Assembly (NCBI RefSeq): GCF_002483205.1
Contig: NZ_DLHM01000003.1
Location: forward strand, 310,001 to 374,000
From: Flavihumibacter sp. UBA7668
GTDB lineage: Bacteria > Bacteroidota > Bacteroidia > Chitinophagales > Chitinophagaceae
Direction of reading: 5' to 3'
DNA: 64,000 nt
Shown here in pieces: positions 43,217-51,506 of this stretch (position 1 is the first letter of the stretch; each line of letters begins with the position of its first letter). Position numbers and translations under genes: made by a program. The notes under the pieces are model-generated. The model did no database searches, was not told where the DNA came from, and was given only the letters and a program-made list of their open reading frames with translations.

Positions 43217-44047
43217 TTACCTCCTCCCAAACGCCCAATCCAGAAACACCGGCATCGCCCGGCCCCAGGTTACCACATCATGGCGACCATCTGCCAATTC
43301 CAGGTAATACATATCCGTTTCGCGATGATACCCCTTTCGCTCCAACTCCTCCATCAATCCCAGCGTATCATCAATGGAATCGATAATGCCATTTCCGTTC
43401 CGATCATTGGTTTCATCAAGCGTTCCCGTACAAAGAAAAAATTTCAACCAGGGAGCATAATTACCCTTGCGGACCAGCTCGTGCATGATTCGATGTTTAT
43501 CATCGTCATAATCAGGTTCCGTCTGATCAATCATCCGCCACCAGAGTGATGCTGAAAAAACACCAACCCTTGTAAACTCATGCGGATGCGCCCATACAAT
43601 ATCCAGGGCCGACAATCCCCCCAAACTAAATCCGGCAAACACTTTTTCACTGAATTCCGGATAGCCCAATTCCTTCCTGATCACCGGCAATAATTCCTCA
43701 AATAAAAACTTCGTATAATCACCCGCCTTTGCTCCGCGACCCAGATAATCAGGAACTTCAGCCGTTCCATATTCCATTTTTCGATCTATCCCTGCATGAA
43801 TCGCTACAGCAATCAGCGGAATGGCCCCATTTCGATGGAAAAAATCCCCAAAGATAGCCGTCCATCCCATCGCACCCATATCCTGGCCATCATTCAACAA
43901 TAAGAGGGAAGGCCGCTCTTTTCCTGTCAGAAAAACAGGCAAATAAGCATCTACCTTTACCTCTCTTTCCAGGAAAGCAGAATCAACCTGAAAGGATTTG
44001 ATATCAATTGTAACAGTTGTTTTCTCCGGCGGCATCAATACACTCAT
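43217..44047 (-). CDS. Esterase-D-like alpha/beta hydrolase
   Basis: 276 residues with no signal peptide. Esterase_D pattern: VDAYLPVFLTGKERPSLLLL, NDGQDMGAMGWTAIFGDFFH, nucleophile in VFAGFSLGGLSALDIVWAHP, C-terminal His in LADGRHDVVTWGRAMPVF. Related to siderophore esterases and enterochelin hydrolases, though the exact substrate is unknown. Convergent with the Oar-like receptor and divergent from the ATP-grasp gene. Confidence 0.88.
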   Translation of the reverse strand: MSVLMPPEKTTVTIDIKSFQVDSAFLEREVKVDAYLPVFLTGKERPSLLLLNDGQDMGAMGWTAIFGDFFHRNGAIPLIAVAIHAGIDRKMEYGTAEVPDYLGRGAKAGDYTKFLFEELLPVIRKELGYPEFSEKVFAGFSLGGLSALDIVWAHPHEFTRVGVFSASLWWRMIDQTEPDYDDDKHRIMHELVRKGNYAPWLKFFLCTGTLDETNDRNGNGIIDSIDDTLGLMEELERKGYHRETDMYYLELADGRHDVVTWGRAMPVFLDWAFGRR

Positions 44048-44195
44048 AACAGTTCACAATAAAATAATACAGGGCGATGAAAATACAGGAATTTGATGAA
44101 AAAAAGCTTTCTGAAAACCTGATTGGTCGTTTTATACTTGCCTAAATAATAGTATATTCAAGGCAGATCATTTCCATTCATCAATACCATTACAC

Positions 44196-45158
44196 ATGAA
44201 GAAAATAGGCATTTTGTTTGGCCAGGAGCGAAGCTTCCCAATGGCATTCATCGAACGGGTGAACAGTAAAAATATCGAAGGCATCGTTGCCGAACCGGTT
44301 CGAATTGATAAAGTTATGCAGGGCGAAGCAACCGACTATGCCGTGATCATAGACCGCATTTCGCAGGATGTTCCCTTTTACCGGGCCTTTCTGAAAAATG
44401 CAGCACTGTGCGGAACAGCCGTTATCAACAACCCATTCTGGTGGAGCGCCGACGAAAAATTTTTCAATAACTGTCTGGCTACCAAAATTGGTGTACCGGT
44501 TCCCAAAACCGTTATTCTCCCCTCCCGTGATCTTCCTGCCGACACCTCCGATCAGTCGTTCAGTAACCTCGCTTACCCACTCGACTGGGAAGGAATTTTC
44601 AGTTATGTTGGTTTCCCCGCTTATATGAAACCCTTCGCTGGCGGTGGATGGAAAAATGTATACAAACTTACAAGCATGGAAGATTTCTTCGAGAAACACA
44701 GCGAAACAGGTGAGCTGGTTATGTTGTTACAGGAAGAAATCATCTTTGATGAATACTATCGTTGTTATTGCATAGGAGGAAAACATGTTCGCATCATGCC
44801 CTATGAACCCCGTAATCCGCATCATCTTCGTTATCAGGCCGGATTTACACCAAGTCCGGAAAGGCTTAAACAGATGGAAGAAATTGTTTTAAGAATCAAT
44901 CATTTTCTGGGCTACGACTTCAACACCGTAGAGCTCGCTTTAAGAGACGGTATTCCTTATGCAATTGACTTTTGCAATCCCGCTCCCGATGCAGAAATCA
45001 AAAGTGTTGGTGAAGATAATTTCGCCTGGGTAGTTGAAACCGCCGCCAATTATGCTATTGAAAAAGCGATGGCATTCATACCCGGCAAAGACAACCTGAC
45101 CTGGGGAGAATACATCAAGCGAAGTGCAGCAAAAACAGCTTTAACAGCCGGACTTTAA
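44196..45158 (+). CDS. ATP-grasp amide ligase (RimK-like)
   Basis: 320 residues. N-terminal Rossmann-like domain (KKIGILFGQERSFPMAFIER). The ATP-grasp core has lysine strand FPAYMKPFAGGGWKNVYKLT, LLQEEIIFDEYYRCYCIGGK (ATP clamp) and metal ligands YDFNTVELALRDGIPYAIDF...CNPAPDAE. Such enzymes join a carboxylate to an amine through acyl-phosphate. It is the first gene of the + strand block with the GCS2 ligase, glutamine amidotransferase and second ATP-grasp. Product unknown. Confidence 0.86.
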   Translation: MKKIGILFGQERSFPMAFIERVNSKNIEGIVAEPVRIDKVMQGEATDYAVIIDRISQDVPFYRAFLKNAALCGTAVINNPFWWSADEKFFNNCLATKIGVPVPKTVILPSRDLPADTSDQSFSNLAYPLDWEGIFSYVGFPAYMKPFAGGGWKNVYKLTSMEDFFEKHSETGELVMLLQEEIIFDEYYRCYCIGGKHVRIMPYEPRNPHHLRYQAGFTPSPERLKQMEEIVLRINHFLGYDFNTVELALRDGIPYAIDFCNPAPDAEIKSVGEDNFAWVVETAANYAIEKAMAFIPGKDNLTWGEYIKRSAAKTALTAGL

Positions 45159-45357
45159 ACATCTGTATCCCGAAAATCTGAATAACAAGGTAGTGCTCGA
45201 ATTATAAAATAGTGGGAAGTTTGATTAATTAGATGGTCAATTTTCAAATTTCATGTTCCTAATTGCACTTAAGACAGGTTTTTCGCTTTTGATTATTTGA
45301 TTATTCAGCCTTTGTTCGTTATTAGTTGTTTGATTTGGCTTGTTCTTTTAAATTGTT

Positions 45358-45387
45358 CGTTTTTTGTTTGCTCGTTTTTTGTTTGCT
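45358..45387. repeat. 15-bp tandem duplication
   Basis: CGTTTTTTGTTTGCT twice in direct contact, positions 45358-45372 and 45373-45387, followed by CGA. Upstream of the carboxylate-amine ligase gene. Confidence 0.9.
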
Positions 45388-45423
45388 CGAATAAAATGAG
45401 AATTTCAATAAATAGTAACCCCT

Positions 45424-45457
45424 ACTTTTAACTTTTTACTTTTAACTTTTTACTTTT
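45424..45457. repeat. 14-nt AT-rich tandem repeat
   Basis: ACTTTTAACTTTTT at 45424-45437 and 45438-45451, then a third partial unit (ACTTTT). It ends 4 bp before ATG 45462 and so makes up the untranslated leader. Similar ACTTTTT words precede parB (26985-27015). Confidence 0.88.
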
Positions 45458-45461
45458 CAAC

Positions 45462-46568
45462 ATGATCAACTACCAGCAATTCACCCTGGGCATTGAAGAA
45501 GAATACATGGTGCTCGATCCCCAATCGCGGGAGCTGAAAAGCCATGAACAGAAAATAGTTTTAGAGGGACAAAAAATCATCAAGGACAAAGTAAAAGCAG
45601 AGATGCACCAGGCGGTTGTGGAAGTGGGCACCGATATCTGCAAAGACATTGATGAAGCACTCAAAGATGTTGCTACCCTTCGGAACACAATTTCCCATGT
45701 TGCAGGCGATCTCGGCTTTGCTATGGGTGCTTCGGGTACCCATCCCTTCAGCCATTGGGAAAGCCAGTTAATCACGGATCATGTGCGTTATAGTGAAATC
45801 GTAAATGAACTGCAGGAAGCCGCCCGCAGTAACCTCATTTTTGGCCTACATGTGCACGTAGGAATGGAGAGCCGGGAAATGGCAAATCATATTGCGAACA
45901 GCACCCGCTATTTTTTACCGCATATTTATGCACTTAGCACCAACTCTCCCTTCTGGGAAGGCCGACTAACCGGCTACAAATCCTTTCGCACAAAAGTATT
46001 TGATAAATTCCCACGTACAGGTATTCCTGAGTATTTCGACACTATTGAAGATTATGATCATTATGTAAAAATGCTGGTGAAAACCAACTGCATAGACAAT
46101 GCGAAAAAAATCTGGTGGGATCTAAGGGTGCATCCTTTTTTTAATACGGTCGAATTCCGGATCTGTGATGTTCCGATGACCACCCATGAAACGATTATAA
46201 TTGCAGCACTATTCCAGGCAATCTGTGCTAAAATTTACAAACTAAGAACCACCAACCTCAACTTTATCCAATACTCACGCGCACTTATAAACGAGAACAA
46301 ATGGCGTGCCAGCAGGTACGGGATTGATGGCAGACTGATCGATTTTGGGAAAGAAGAAGAAGTGAATACCAGGGTATTGATTTATGAGCTGCTGGATTTT
46401 GTGGATGATGTGGTGGATCAATTGGGAAGCCGCCATATTCTTAACCTGATACCCAATTTGCTGGAAACCGGAACCGGGGCCGATCGCCAGATGAAAGTTT
46501 ATCAGGAAACCAATAGCATGGTCGCTGTTGTTGATTATATAAAAAGTCAATTCCTATATGGTATCTGA
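45462..46568 (+). CDS. GCS2/YbdK-type carboxylate-amine ligase
   Basis: 368 residues. Signature start FTLGIEEEYMVLDPQSRELK, then AEMHQAVVEVGTDICKDIDE, ASGTHPFSHWESQLITDHVR, LIFGLHVHVGMESREMANHI, WWDLRVHPFFNTVEFRICDV and LIPNLLETGTGADRQ. The family (COG2170) resembles glutamate-cysteine ligase, and YbdK shows weak gamma-glutamyl-cysteine activity. The physiological amine here is unknown. Glutamate/ATP sites are intact. The next gene overlaps its end by 11 bp. Confidence 0.94.
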   Translation: MINYQQFTLGIEEEYMVLDPQSRELKSHEQKIVLEGQKIIKDKVKAEMHQAVVEVGTDICKDIDEALKDVATLRNTISHVAGDLGFAMGASGTHPFSHWESQLITDHVRYSEIVNELQEAARSNLIFGLHVHVGMESREMANHIANSTRYFLPHIYALSTNSPFWEGRLTGYKSFRTKVFDKFPRTGIPEYFDTIEDYDHYVKMLVKTNCIDNAKKIWWDLRVHPFFNTVEFRICDVPMTTHETIIIAALFQAICAKIYKLRTTNLNFIQYSRALINENKWRASRYGIDGRLIDFGKEEEVNTRVLIYELLDFVDDVVDQLGSRHILNLIPNLLETGTGADRQMKVYQETNSMVAVVDYIKSQFLYGI

Positions 46569-47031
46569 GTATCAAACACTGATTCATAAGCGAACTTTCG
46601 GTAATTGGTGGTTAACACTGGTGCTGGGTTGTTTACTTTTGCTTCCATCCGCCTGTGTAACTTCTGCTCCATACGACCAGTATGTATATAAAGAATCTAC
46701 CAGCTTAAAAGTAGATGCACTCAAGCTTATGGATAAAGCGGAAAAAACCTATACCTCCCAGCAAAAGGAAATCACCGTGTTTACTGATCAGCTCGACAAA
46801 CTCTATGAATACGAATTACACAGAAAAAAAAATCAATTGAGGATTCAGATGTGGGACCTGCTAAAAGATCCCGAGAAAAATTTGCTCGGCGGATTTTTAT
46901 CGCGCTGGAAAAAAGAAGTACAACTCAATGCTACATTTATTGGAGAAGCAAAAATTATTGTAGGGAAAGCATTTGATCAGCTTGCCGAACTGGAAAGTGG
47001 CAAACTCACACCTAAAGAACTGCAACAGTAA
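46558..47031 (+). CDS. Small lipoprotein of the amide-ligase block
   Basis: 157 residues. Signal with lipobox LGCLLLLPSAC after an extended N-terminus (MVSEYQTLIHKRTFGNWW). The body is a charged helical coil (KVDALKLMDKAEKTYTSQQK, ELHRKKNQLRIQMWDLLKDP). No family recognised. It overlaps the GCS2 gene by 11 bp and precedes another small gene by 9 bp, so it is part of the operon and may form a membrane-side partner. Confidence 0.68.
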   Translation: MVSEYQTLIHKRTFGNWWLTLVLGCLLLLPSACVTSAPYDQYVYKESTSLKVDALKLMDKAEKTYTSQQKEITVFTDQLDKLYEYELHRKKNQLRIQMWDLLKDPEKNLLGGFLSRWKKEVQLNATFIGEAKIIVGKAFDQLAELESGKLTPKELQQ

Positions 47032-47040
47032 ATTAATCTT

Positions 47041-47376
47041 ATGGCAGAAGCAGTAAAATTCGAAGATATCTTCAAAACACTGAAACAACAGGTGGAAGAA
47101 CTGGCCAAACTATTCGTGAAAAATTACACCAAAGCTGCTATAAAAGATGGCCGTAAGTTTTTGGATGAAACCAAAGAAAGCCTGAAGCGATGGACAATCC
47201 TGCTTTCGGAAGGCAAACTTACCACCCAGGACTTTGAGTGGCTGGTACTCGGACAAAAAGACCTAGCACAAATGATTGCATTGAAACAGGCGGGCTTATC
47301 CGTTATAAGAATTGAACAATTCAAAAACAGCCTCTTATCATTGGTTGTAGATACGATATTCGGCATCGTTTTATAA
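47041..47376 (+). CDS. Small cytosolic helical protein of the amide-ligase block
   Basis: 111 residues without signal peptide: FEDIFKTLKQQVEELAKLFV, DETKESLKRWTILLSEGKLT, and hydrophobic end SLLSLVVDTIFGIVL. Helical, possibly a membrane-associated or coiled partner of the preceding lipoprotein. Unknown family. It lies 9 bp after that gene and 15 bp before the amidohydrolase. Confidence 0.66.
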   Translation: MAEAVKFEDIFKTLKQQVEELAKLFVKNYTKAAIKDGRKFLDETKESLKRWTILLSEGKLTTQDFEWLVLGQKDLAQMIALKQAGLSVIRIEQFKNSLLSLVVDTIFGIVL

Positions 47377-47391
47377 TTAAAATTCTACTTC

Positions 47392-49026
47392 TTGAAATCT
47401 TTTTTTCAACTGGCAATTATTGCCCTGGTTTCCATATTCTGTTGGGCCTGTTCAGGAAAACCTTCAGCTGACCTGCTGATCCGTAATGCAGTTATTTATA
47501 CCGTAGACAGCCAATTCAGCAAGGCAACGTCAATGGCTATACGTGATGGAAAAATTCTTGCCATCGGATCGGATGAAAACATCAGCAGTCAATATTCGGC
47601 AAAGGAATTGTTTGATGCCAAAGGCAAATTCATCTATCCCGGTTTCATAGACGCCCATTGTCATTTTTATCGGTACGGCTTAGGATTACAAACAGCTGAT
47701 CTTGTTGGAACTACCAGCTGGCAGGCGATCCTGGACACCCTCGTGAAATTTTCTGCAATTCGGCCTGAAGGCTGGATCATCGGAAGAGGATGGGATCAGA
47801 ATGATTGGTCCAGCCAGGAATTCCCAACCAATGAAGCACTCAATAAACTATTCCCTGACCGGCCCGTGTTATTGAGTCGGATCGACGGGCATGCGGCCAT
47901 GGCCAACAGCAAAGCACTTGAACTGGCTGGCATCAAAGCAGGAGATCAGCTAACCGGCGGGAAAATTGAAGTCAAAAATGGCCAATTAACAGGCTTACTA
48001 ATTGATAATGCCATCGGCCTGGTTGAATCAAAAATAACAGCTCCTACAGAGGTGCAAATGAAGGAAGCATTGCTGGATGCCCAGCGAAATTGTTTCGCAA
48101 TGGGATTAACCACCGTGGATGATTGCGGACTTGATTACAATGAAGTGGAATTTATCGACGGTATGCAAAAATCAGGTGAACTTAAAATGCGCATCTATGC
48201 AATGCTGAGCGATAGTAAGAAAAATTACGATTACCTGCTTCCTAAAGGCATCATCAAAACGGATCGGTTGAACGTCCGCTCTTTTAAAGTATATGCAGAT
48301 GGCGCACTCGGATCAAGAGGCGCCTGCCTGCTTGAAGATTATGCTGATCATACAGGAAATAAAGGGTTTTTGTTAAGCGATCCCGAACATTTCGATTCCA
48401 TCGCCGCATTGCTTGCAAAAACGCCCTTTCAGATGAACACACATGCTATTGGTGATAGCGGCAACCGTACTATATTAAAGATCTACGCGAAACATCTGGT
48501 GGCCAGGTCAGACCGGCGTTGGAGAATCGAACATGCTCAGGTTGTGAATGCTAGTGATTTTGCATTATTCGGACAATATGGAATTATTCCTTCTGTACAA
48601 CCAACCCATGCCACTTCCGATATGTATTGGGCTGGAAAGCGATTGGGTAGTGAACGTGAAAAAGGGGCCTACGCTTTTCAGGATCTGATGAAGCAAAATG
48701 GCTGGATTCCTTTGGGTACTGATTTTCCGGTAGAAGACATTTCACCCTTCAAAACATTTTATGCCGCAGTAGTGCGACAGGATGCAAAGGGATTTCCGGC
48801 AGGTGGATACCAACCGGAAAACGCACTTTCACGGGAAGAAGCCCTGCGCGGCATGACCATCTGGGCGGCTAAAAGCAATTTTGAAGAAGCCGAAAAAGGC
48901 AGTCTGGAACCCGGCAAGCTTGCCGATTTCATTTTACTCGACCAGGACCTCCTGGCCATTCCTTCAGACCGCTTGCTCGTAACTCGCGTACTCGGCACCT
49001 GGATATCAGGAGAAAAAGTTCATTAA
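47392..49026 (+). CDS. Amidohydrolase-family lipoprotein (YtcJ-like)
   Basis: 544 residues. TTG start (47392), lipoprotein signal (LAIIALVSIFCWAC). TIM-barrel metal site: FIYPGFIDAHCHFYRYG (HxH), GRGWDQNDWSSQEF, conserved KVYADGALGSRGACLLEDYA, NTHAIGDSGN (His), RIEHAQVV (His), PLGTDFPVEDISPF (Asp) and the return PGKLADFILLDQDL. The family hydrolyses amide-like bonds. As a surface lipoprotein it could break down the product of the neighbouring ligases or an imported analogue (inference). Confidence 0.9.
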   Translation: MKSFFQLAIIALVSIFCWACSGKPSADLLIRNAVIYTVDSQFSKATSMAIRDGKILAIGSDENISSQYSAKELFDAKGKFIYPGFIDAHCHFYRYGLGLQTADLVGTTSWQAILDTLVKFSAIRPEGWIIGRGWDQNDWSSQEFPTNEALNKLFPDRPVLLSRIDGHAAMANSKALELAGIKAGDQLTGGKIEVKNGQLTGLLIDNAIGLVESKITAPTEVQMKEALLDAQRNCFAMGLTTVDDCGLDYNEVEFIDGMQKSGELKMRIYAMLSDSKKNYDYLLPKGIIKTDRLNVRSFKVYADGALGSRGACLLEDYADHTGNKGFLLSDPEHFDSIAALLAKTPFQMNTHAIGDSGNRTILKIYAKHLVARSDRRWRIEHAQVVNASDFALFGQYGIIPSVQPTHATSDMYWAGKRLGSEREKGAYAFQDLMKQNGWIPLGTDFPVEDISPFKTFYAAVVRQDAKGFPAGGYQPENALSREEALRGMTIWAAKSNFEEAEKGSLEPGKLADFILLDQDLLAIPSDRLLVTRVLGTWISGEKVH

Positions 49027-49029
49027 CCC

Positions 49030-49076
49030 TTTCACCCGCCGGGTGGCACCGGTCGGGTGCCACCCGGCGGGTGAAA
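49030..49076. repeat. GC-rich perfect palindrome, copy P3
   Basis: Arms 49030-49050 and 49056-49076 (21 bp) around GGTCG. It begins 3 bp after the amidohydrolase stop and ends 11 bp before the next -7 box, the same arrangement as P2 before kdsA. Confidence 0.92.
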
Positions 49077-49087
49077 ATGAAAAACCT

Positions 49088-49095
49088 TAAATTTG
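49088..49095 (+). promoter_or_regulatory. -7 box (TAAATTTG) abutting the GATase start codon
   Basis: TAnnTTTG followed by CAGG and ATG 49100, with exactly the same four-base gap as at kdsA. Confidence 0.68.
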
Positions 49096-49099
49096 CAGG

Positions 49100-49945
49100 A
49101 TGGAAATGGATTTGGGAAAGATAAGGGTAGCTATTCTTGATTTGTATGAGGGGGTGGAAAACCAGGGAATGCGATGTATCAGGGAAATCCTGAATCTGTA
49201 TGCCGATCAACACCAGCTCGATTTGGAATGGGATGAGTTTGAAGTCAGAATTAAAGAGCAGGTACCCGATATCAGTTATGATATTTATATTTCCAGCGGA
49301 GGACCCGGATCTCCTCTCGACAGCCTGGGTTCTGCCTGGGAAGAAGTTTATTTCAACTGGCTCCAAACGGTGGTGGCCTATAACGAAAACGCTAACAACC
49401 AACGTAAAAAGCAGGTCTTTTTTATCTGTCACTCCTATCAGCTGGCCTGCCGGCATTTCGGCGTAGGTGTCGTAACCAATCGCAAATCAACCGCTTTCGG
49501 CGTTTTTCCGGTGCATATGTTACCAGGCGCCCATTCCGAACCGGTATTCAACCACCTGCGTGATCCCTTCTATGCAGTGGACAGCCGCGACTATCAGGTT
49601 ATCCAACCCAATCATGCAAAAATCCGACAGCTGGGTGGCAAAATTCTGGCCATCGAAAAAGAAAGGCCACATGTCCCCTTTGAACGCGCCATGATGGCCT
49701 TCCGCTTCAATGAATATATGGTAGGAACACAATTCCATCCTGAAGCAGACGCCATCGGGATGAGCATGTACCTGCAACGTGCCGATAAAAAAGAAACCGT
49801 CATCAATAACCACGGATTTGAAAAGTGGAAAAGTATGATTGAACAATTGAATGATCCGGATAAAATAGTATACACCTACTCGCAGGTATTACCGAATTTT
49901 TTAAACCACTCAATCAAACAATTGGCCCCAGTTGAAGTAGTATAA
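49100..49945 (+). CDS. Class I glutamine amidotransferase
   Basis: 281 residues. GATase core: YISSGGPGSPLDSLGS (oxyanion region), nucleophile Cys in VFFICHSYQLACRHFGVGVV, and His-Glu in GTQFHPEADAIGMSMYLQRA. It releases ammonia from glutamine for a partner enzyme; the neighbouring ATP-grasp protein is the natural acceptor. It has a promoter of its own behind palindrome P3. Confidence 0.9.
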   Translation: MEMDLGKIRVAILDLYEGVENQGMRCIREILNLYADQHQLDLEWDEFEVRIKEQVPDISYDIYISSGGPGSPLDSLGSAWEEVYFNWLQTVVAYNENANNQRKKQVFFICHSYQLACRHFGVGVVTNRKSTAFGVFPVHMLPGAHSEPVFNHLRDPFYAVDSRDYQVIQPNHAKIRQLGGKILAIEKERPHVPFERAMMAFRFNEYMVGTQFHPEADAIGMSMYLQRADKKETVINNHGFEKWKSMIEQLNDPDKIVYTYSQVLPNFLNHSIKQLAPVEVV

Positions 49946-49983
49946 GAAGCTGCAATTCTGTATCTTCAAACAAAGGCAATTTT

Positions 49984-51177
49984 ATGGTTCCTGCATGGCG
50001 AAAAAGCTTCAATGAAAATTTTACCAAAGAACAGTACGAAGCATTCATAACAGAACTGCATAGTGGGCATCCTGGTGCAATTGAATTTCGTGTAGCGGAA
50101 ACGCCGATACTCGCTGATCTTGCCTTCAAGCAAAAAATCATCAACGCCTGCGAAAGCATTGTAGATCGTATACTCGCGCCTGATTTTCTACAATTAACTG
50201 AACGAAGCATTCCTTCATCTGAACGGGTCCCTAATGAATCACCAATAGCACACATGATCGCTTTCGATTTTGGTATCTGTGAAAATGAAAAAAAGGAACT
50301 CGAACCTCAGCTAATTGAAATGCAGGGCTTCCCAACCCTCTTTGGATTTCAGGTGTATTATCCTGAAGTACTACGTAAGCATTTTAATATCCCTGAGAAT
50401 TATTCCCAATACCTGGGAAATTATACTAAAGAAACCTATCTGTCCGACCTGAAATCATTGATACTTGGCCCCTACGAACCGGAAGAAGTGATTTTGCTTG
50501 AGATCAAACCACATGAACAAAAAACCAGGATCGATTTCTATTGTACGCAAACCTATATCGGTATTCAACCCGTATGTATAACCGAACTTGAACAGGAAGG
50601 CAAATTATTGTACTACCAGAACAACGGAAAACGAATTCAGGTCAAGCGCATCTACAACCGCATAATATTTGATGATTTGAATGCACAAAAATCTCAACTC
50701 GGCAGTTTTGTGGACATCACACAGGTCCTCGATGTGGAATGGATTCCGCACCCCAATTGGTTTTACCGGATAAGCAAATTCACCCTGCCTTTTATACAGC
50801 ACCCATATGTGCCGCCCACTCTTTTTCTGAATGAACTGAAAGAATTCCCTACCAACCTCGAGCAGTATGTACTTAAACCACTTTTTTCTTTTGCCGGACA
50901 AGGAGTGGTTATCGACGTAACGCCGGCAGACATCCAGGCCATAAAAGATCCGGAAAACTGGATCCTTCAAAAGAAGGTTCAATACGCGGAAGTTATTCCC
51001 ACACCAGATATTCCAGCCAAAGCAGAAATTCGGATCATGTATATCTGGAAAGATGAATGGGCACGCCCTAAACCTGCCATCAACCTGGCACGTTTAAGCA
51101 AGGGAAAAATGATTGGCGTTCGATACAATAAAGACAAAGAATGGGTAGGCGGAAGTGTTTGTTTCTTTGAACGATAA
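49984..51177 (+). CDS. ATP-grasp-like protein, probable second ligase of the block
   Basis: 397 residues, not clearly in a named family. The C-terminal ~140 residues have ATP-grasp features: YVLKPLFSFAGQGVVIDVTP (lysine strand plus glycine-rich loop), NWILQKKVQYAEVI (clamp), AEIRIMYIWKDEWARPKPAI. The N-terminal part (IEMQGFPTLFGFQVYYPEVL, VILLEIKPHEQKTRIDFYCT) resembles substrate domains of glutathionylspermidine-synthetase-like ligases. It follows the GATase by 38 bp. Amide transfer to a carboxylate substrate is the likely role. Confidence 0.72.
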   Translation: MVPAWRKSFNENFTKEQYEAFITELHSGHPGAIEFRVAETPILADLAFKQKIINACESIVDRILAPDFLQLTERSIPSSERVPNESPIAHMIAFDFGICENEKKELEPQLIEMQGFPTLFGFQVYYPEVLRKHFNIPENYSQYLGNYTKETYLSDLKSLILGPYEPEEVILLEIKPHEQKTRIDFYCTQTYIGIQPVCITELEQEGKLLYYQNNGKRIQVKRIYNRIIFDDLNAQKSQLGSFVDITQVLDVEWIPHPNWFYRISKFTLPFIQHPYVPPTLFLNELKEFPTNLEQYVLKPLFSFAGQGVVIDVTPADIQAIKDPENWILQKKVQYAEVIPTPDIPAKAEIRIMYIWKDEWARPKPAINLARLSKGKMIGVRYNKDKEWVGGSVCFFER

Positions 51178-51179
51178 CC

Positions 51180-51187
51180 TATTTTTG
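51180..51187 (+). promoter_or_regulatory. -7 box (TATTTTTG) abutting the cupin start codon
   Basis: TAnnTTTG then CAGC then ATG 51192: the third case of a four-base gap. It starts just after the stop of the preceding gene. Confidence 0.62.
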
Positions 51188-51191
51188 CAGC

Positions 51192-51506
51192 ATGCAACAC
51201 CTGAACGATCTTAAAGGAAAGGAAATTCAACCCGGACAAATCGGAAAATTTATCCACGGAGAAAAATCATCTCTGGGGATCTGGGAAATTAAAAAAGGCG
51301 TACTTCTTCCGGAGCACCATCATGAAAACGAACAAATCACCTATATCCTCGAAGGCGAACTGGAAATGACCATCGGTGGAGTAACCACTGTTTTCAAAGC
51401 CGGAAATCTGGAATTGATTCCCGCCAATATACCTCACAGTGCTGTTGCATTAACAGACTGCAAGGTATTGGACAGTTGGGCTCCCGTGCGTGAAGCCTTT
51501 CTATAA
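51192..51506 (+). CDS. Small cupin-domain protein
   Basis: 104 residues, single cupin. Metal site LLPEHHHENEQITYILEGEL (His, His, Glu), then VFKAGNLELIPANIPHSAVA (His). Such cupins bind metal and modify or store small molecules. It closes the amide-ligase block on the + strand; the minus-strand efflux operon begins one base later. Confidence 0.88.
   Translation: MQHLNDLKGKEIQPGQIGKFIHGEKSSLGIWEIKKGVLLPEHHHENEQITYILEGELEMTIGGVTTVFKAGNLELIPANIPHSAVALTDCKVLDSWAPVREAFL

Larger units (their letters stand above)
45159..45461. other. Intergenic stretch with two tandem repeats before the GCS2 ligase
   Basis: 303 bp, no gene. It contains a perfect 15-bp duplication (45358-45387) and a 14-nt repeat (45424-45457) next to the start codon. 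No clear -7 box was seen. Confidence 0.6.
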
